This document shows positions 28,012 through 29,039 of a stretch of DNA of 29,039 nucleotides, one piece after another; position 1 is the first letter of the stretch, and the number at the start of each line of letters is the position of its first letter. Under the pieces are notes generated by a model. The model was given only the letters and a program-made list of their open reading frames with translations. It was not told where the DNA came from and ran no database searches. The DNA is taken from the NCBI GenBank assembly GCA_004325065.1, contig PITI01000045.1, positions 1 to 29,039 of the forward strand, in the 5' to 3' direction. The position numbers were made by a program, and so were the translations under genes. Source of the stretch: Hamiltosporidium magnivora. Its lineage: Eukaryota; Microsporidia; Dubosqiidae.

Positions 28012-28620
28012 TTGTTTGGATTTTAAATGGTATAAAACCACACTACATTTTCGGTTATTCCATTGGTGTTGCTATGAGGAGAGGAAGATCTATTAAATGG
28101 CGAAACCTTTTCTGCAAATTTATTTCCAGTTTTTTATGTATCTAGATGGAAGACTGCAAGCGAACTTGCTGGTAATCGCCATGGAAACTCAAGGGAAAAT
28201 AGCTTTGTACCTCCGGGTTAGAATACTTGGCGCCCTGGGATCTAAAAATAAAACTTTAAAAGCCGGGAAAACCAAGATGCAGATTATACCTGTTGATATG
28301 ACGTTGCCTGTTTGAGTGAACTCCGTATAAGTTGCCTAAATATATATTAACAAGAAGCGTATTAGTTTTAGAAGGTGTAGAGTTGTGGGAACGCTGCATA
28401 GTCTCAAGAAAGCTTGGTGTAGGCTTCGGCATCACATACCACGCAACGAACATTAACAAACACCGGGCAACTTCCTCGCCTATTAAATAGGTTCTATACA
28501 CCTCTTAGATGAAAATCTTTGAGGCCTAGGTATCGCAAATAGGCATTTATAGGTATTGGGGTAGCTGTTATTTATGTTAAATCTAGAACTACGTTAATGT
28601 CGTGCAAACAAGTATATCAC
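28012..28620 (-). mobile_element. Degenerate ~600-bp element with terminal inverted repeats, copy 2
   Basis: This is the inverted copy of the element at 5353-5955. The plus-strand start (GTTTGGATTTTAAATGG, then ATAAAACCA and ATTTTCGGTTATTCC) matches the reverse complement of copy 1's right end. Reading back on the minus strand, AGGCGAGGAAGTTGCCCGGT and GTGTTTGTTAATGTTC match copy 1 at about 5486-5520, and GTTCTAGATTTAACATAAAT matches its left end. The two copies have many substitutions and small indels but stay colinear for their whole length, about 609 against 603 bp. Short open frames inside it (28097-28315 plus, 28256-28501 minus) are not shared intact with copy 1, so they are not genes. 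The left-end inverted repeat is more eroded here than in copy 1. Confidence 0.7.
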
Positions 28621-28930
28621 TTACCACTGTTTTAAAAAGAGGTGAGATTTTTGGTAGTAGTTATATTTTTAGTATTCTATTTAATCTTAACATATTTAAT
28701 CCTACACTTATCCTTTTTATTATACATTTTTATATTTTAATTTTTTTGCTATATTATCTTTATTAATTGCCTATTATTTCTATATCAAGAGAATAATATA
28801 TTGGAGATTAATTATTAGTTAATTATACTATTTATCGTTATGTTATTCGTTTATATGTAGGGATAGATGTACTATAATTTCTTTTAATACAGATATTGAT
28901 ATTGATGGACTATTTAATGTCACGGGCCAA
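28621..28930. other. AT-rich non-coding stretch
   Basis: Pyrimidine- and T-rich sequence between the transposon copy and the terminal repeat. I see no reading frame or RNA gene. Confidence 0.4.
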
Positions 28931-29039
28931 TAAGCCCCCCATGTCCAATAGAACCCCCTTTATTCTCTACTGATTTATAGAACCCCCGTTATTTCTTATG
29001 ATTTATAGAACCCCCGTTATTTTCATATATTTTACCTAA
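28931..29039 (+). repeat. GAACCCCC tandem repeat, ~28-bp period, cut by window end
   Basis: C5 blocks start at about 28935, 28954, 28983 and 29011. The last two full units share GATTTATAGAACCCCCGTTA and are spaced 28 bp apart. The array runs to the window edge, so its full size is unknown. It is a different sequence from the GGGTGTTA array but has the same style: a G/C-rich box in a short AT-rich unit. Confidence 0.75.

Noticed and set aside
28097..28501. Two short ORFs (28097-28315 plus, 28256-28501 minus) as genes
   Set aside because: They lie inside the inverted copy of the 600-bp element, and the same frames are broken in the other copy.
28931..29039. Telomere repeat at the window end
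   Set aside because: The unit is about 28 bp with C5 boxes, unlike the short G/T-rich units of known telomeres, and the sequence simply stops at the window edge.

Overview
The window looks like nuclear DNA of a microsporidian, an obligate intracellular fungal-lineage parasite. The reasons are: very A+T-rich DNA; single-exon genes with no bacterial ribosome binding sites; a reduced KIN1-type kinase with a KA1-like tail; lineage-specific gene families with no clear outside relatives; short CCC-type motifs just before some start codons; and long decayed intergenic spans full of transposon debris. A large-genome genus such as Hamiltosporidium would fit, also because of the GGGTGTTA-type repeats. 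The genus is inference, not shown by the sequence.

Layout. Bases 1-16500 are a gene-poor nursery of two lineage-specific families. Family A is a large, leucine/lysine/asparagine-rich, LRR-like protein: a dead copy at 234-2568, and a nearly intact copy at 7501-9847 that is split by one extra A in an A-run. Family B is a ~260-residue protein with about seven membrane segments: intact copies at 11660-12442 and 15694-16488, and a third, badly decayed copy at 6114-6786. Between them lie decayed mobile DNA: a ~600-bp element with terminal inverted repeats (5353-5955), a reverse transcriptase remnant (about 14.0-14.3 kb) and a tRNA-derived SINE-like element with an A/B-box promoter, simple-repeat tail and candidate target-site duplication (14948-15195).

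Bases 16489-19250 are non-coding, with a 98-bp tandem duplication. Bases 19251-26215 are the gene-dense core: a KIN1-like Ser/Thr kinase, then a secreted 1153-residue protein with an N-terminal CAP/SCP domain and a very long charged, repeat-rich tail, then a convergent unknown gene on the minus strand.

Bases 26216-27246, between two divergent genes, hold a phased array of 13 GGGTGTTA boxes about 37 bp apart. The boxes flip orientation before the next gene and also occur, at 36-bp phase, inside the minus-strand coding sequence. A small gene at 27247-27822 may be a degenerate E2-like (UBC fold) protein. The end of the window holds a second, inverted copy of the 600-bp element (28012-28620) and the start of another repeat (GAACCCCC, about 28 bp period).

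There is no operon or pathway here. The kinase is a conserved housekeeping or polarity regulator; the CAP protein and the family B membrane proteins are likely secreted or membrane products; families A and B show gene birth and death in a repeat-rich region.
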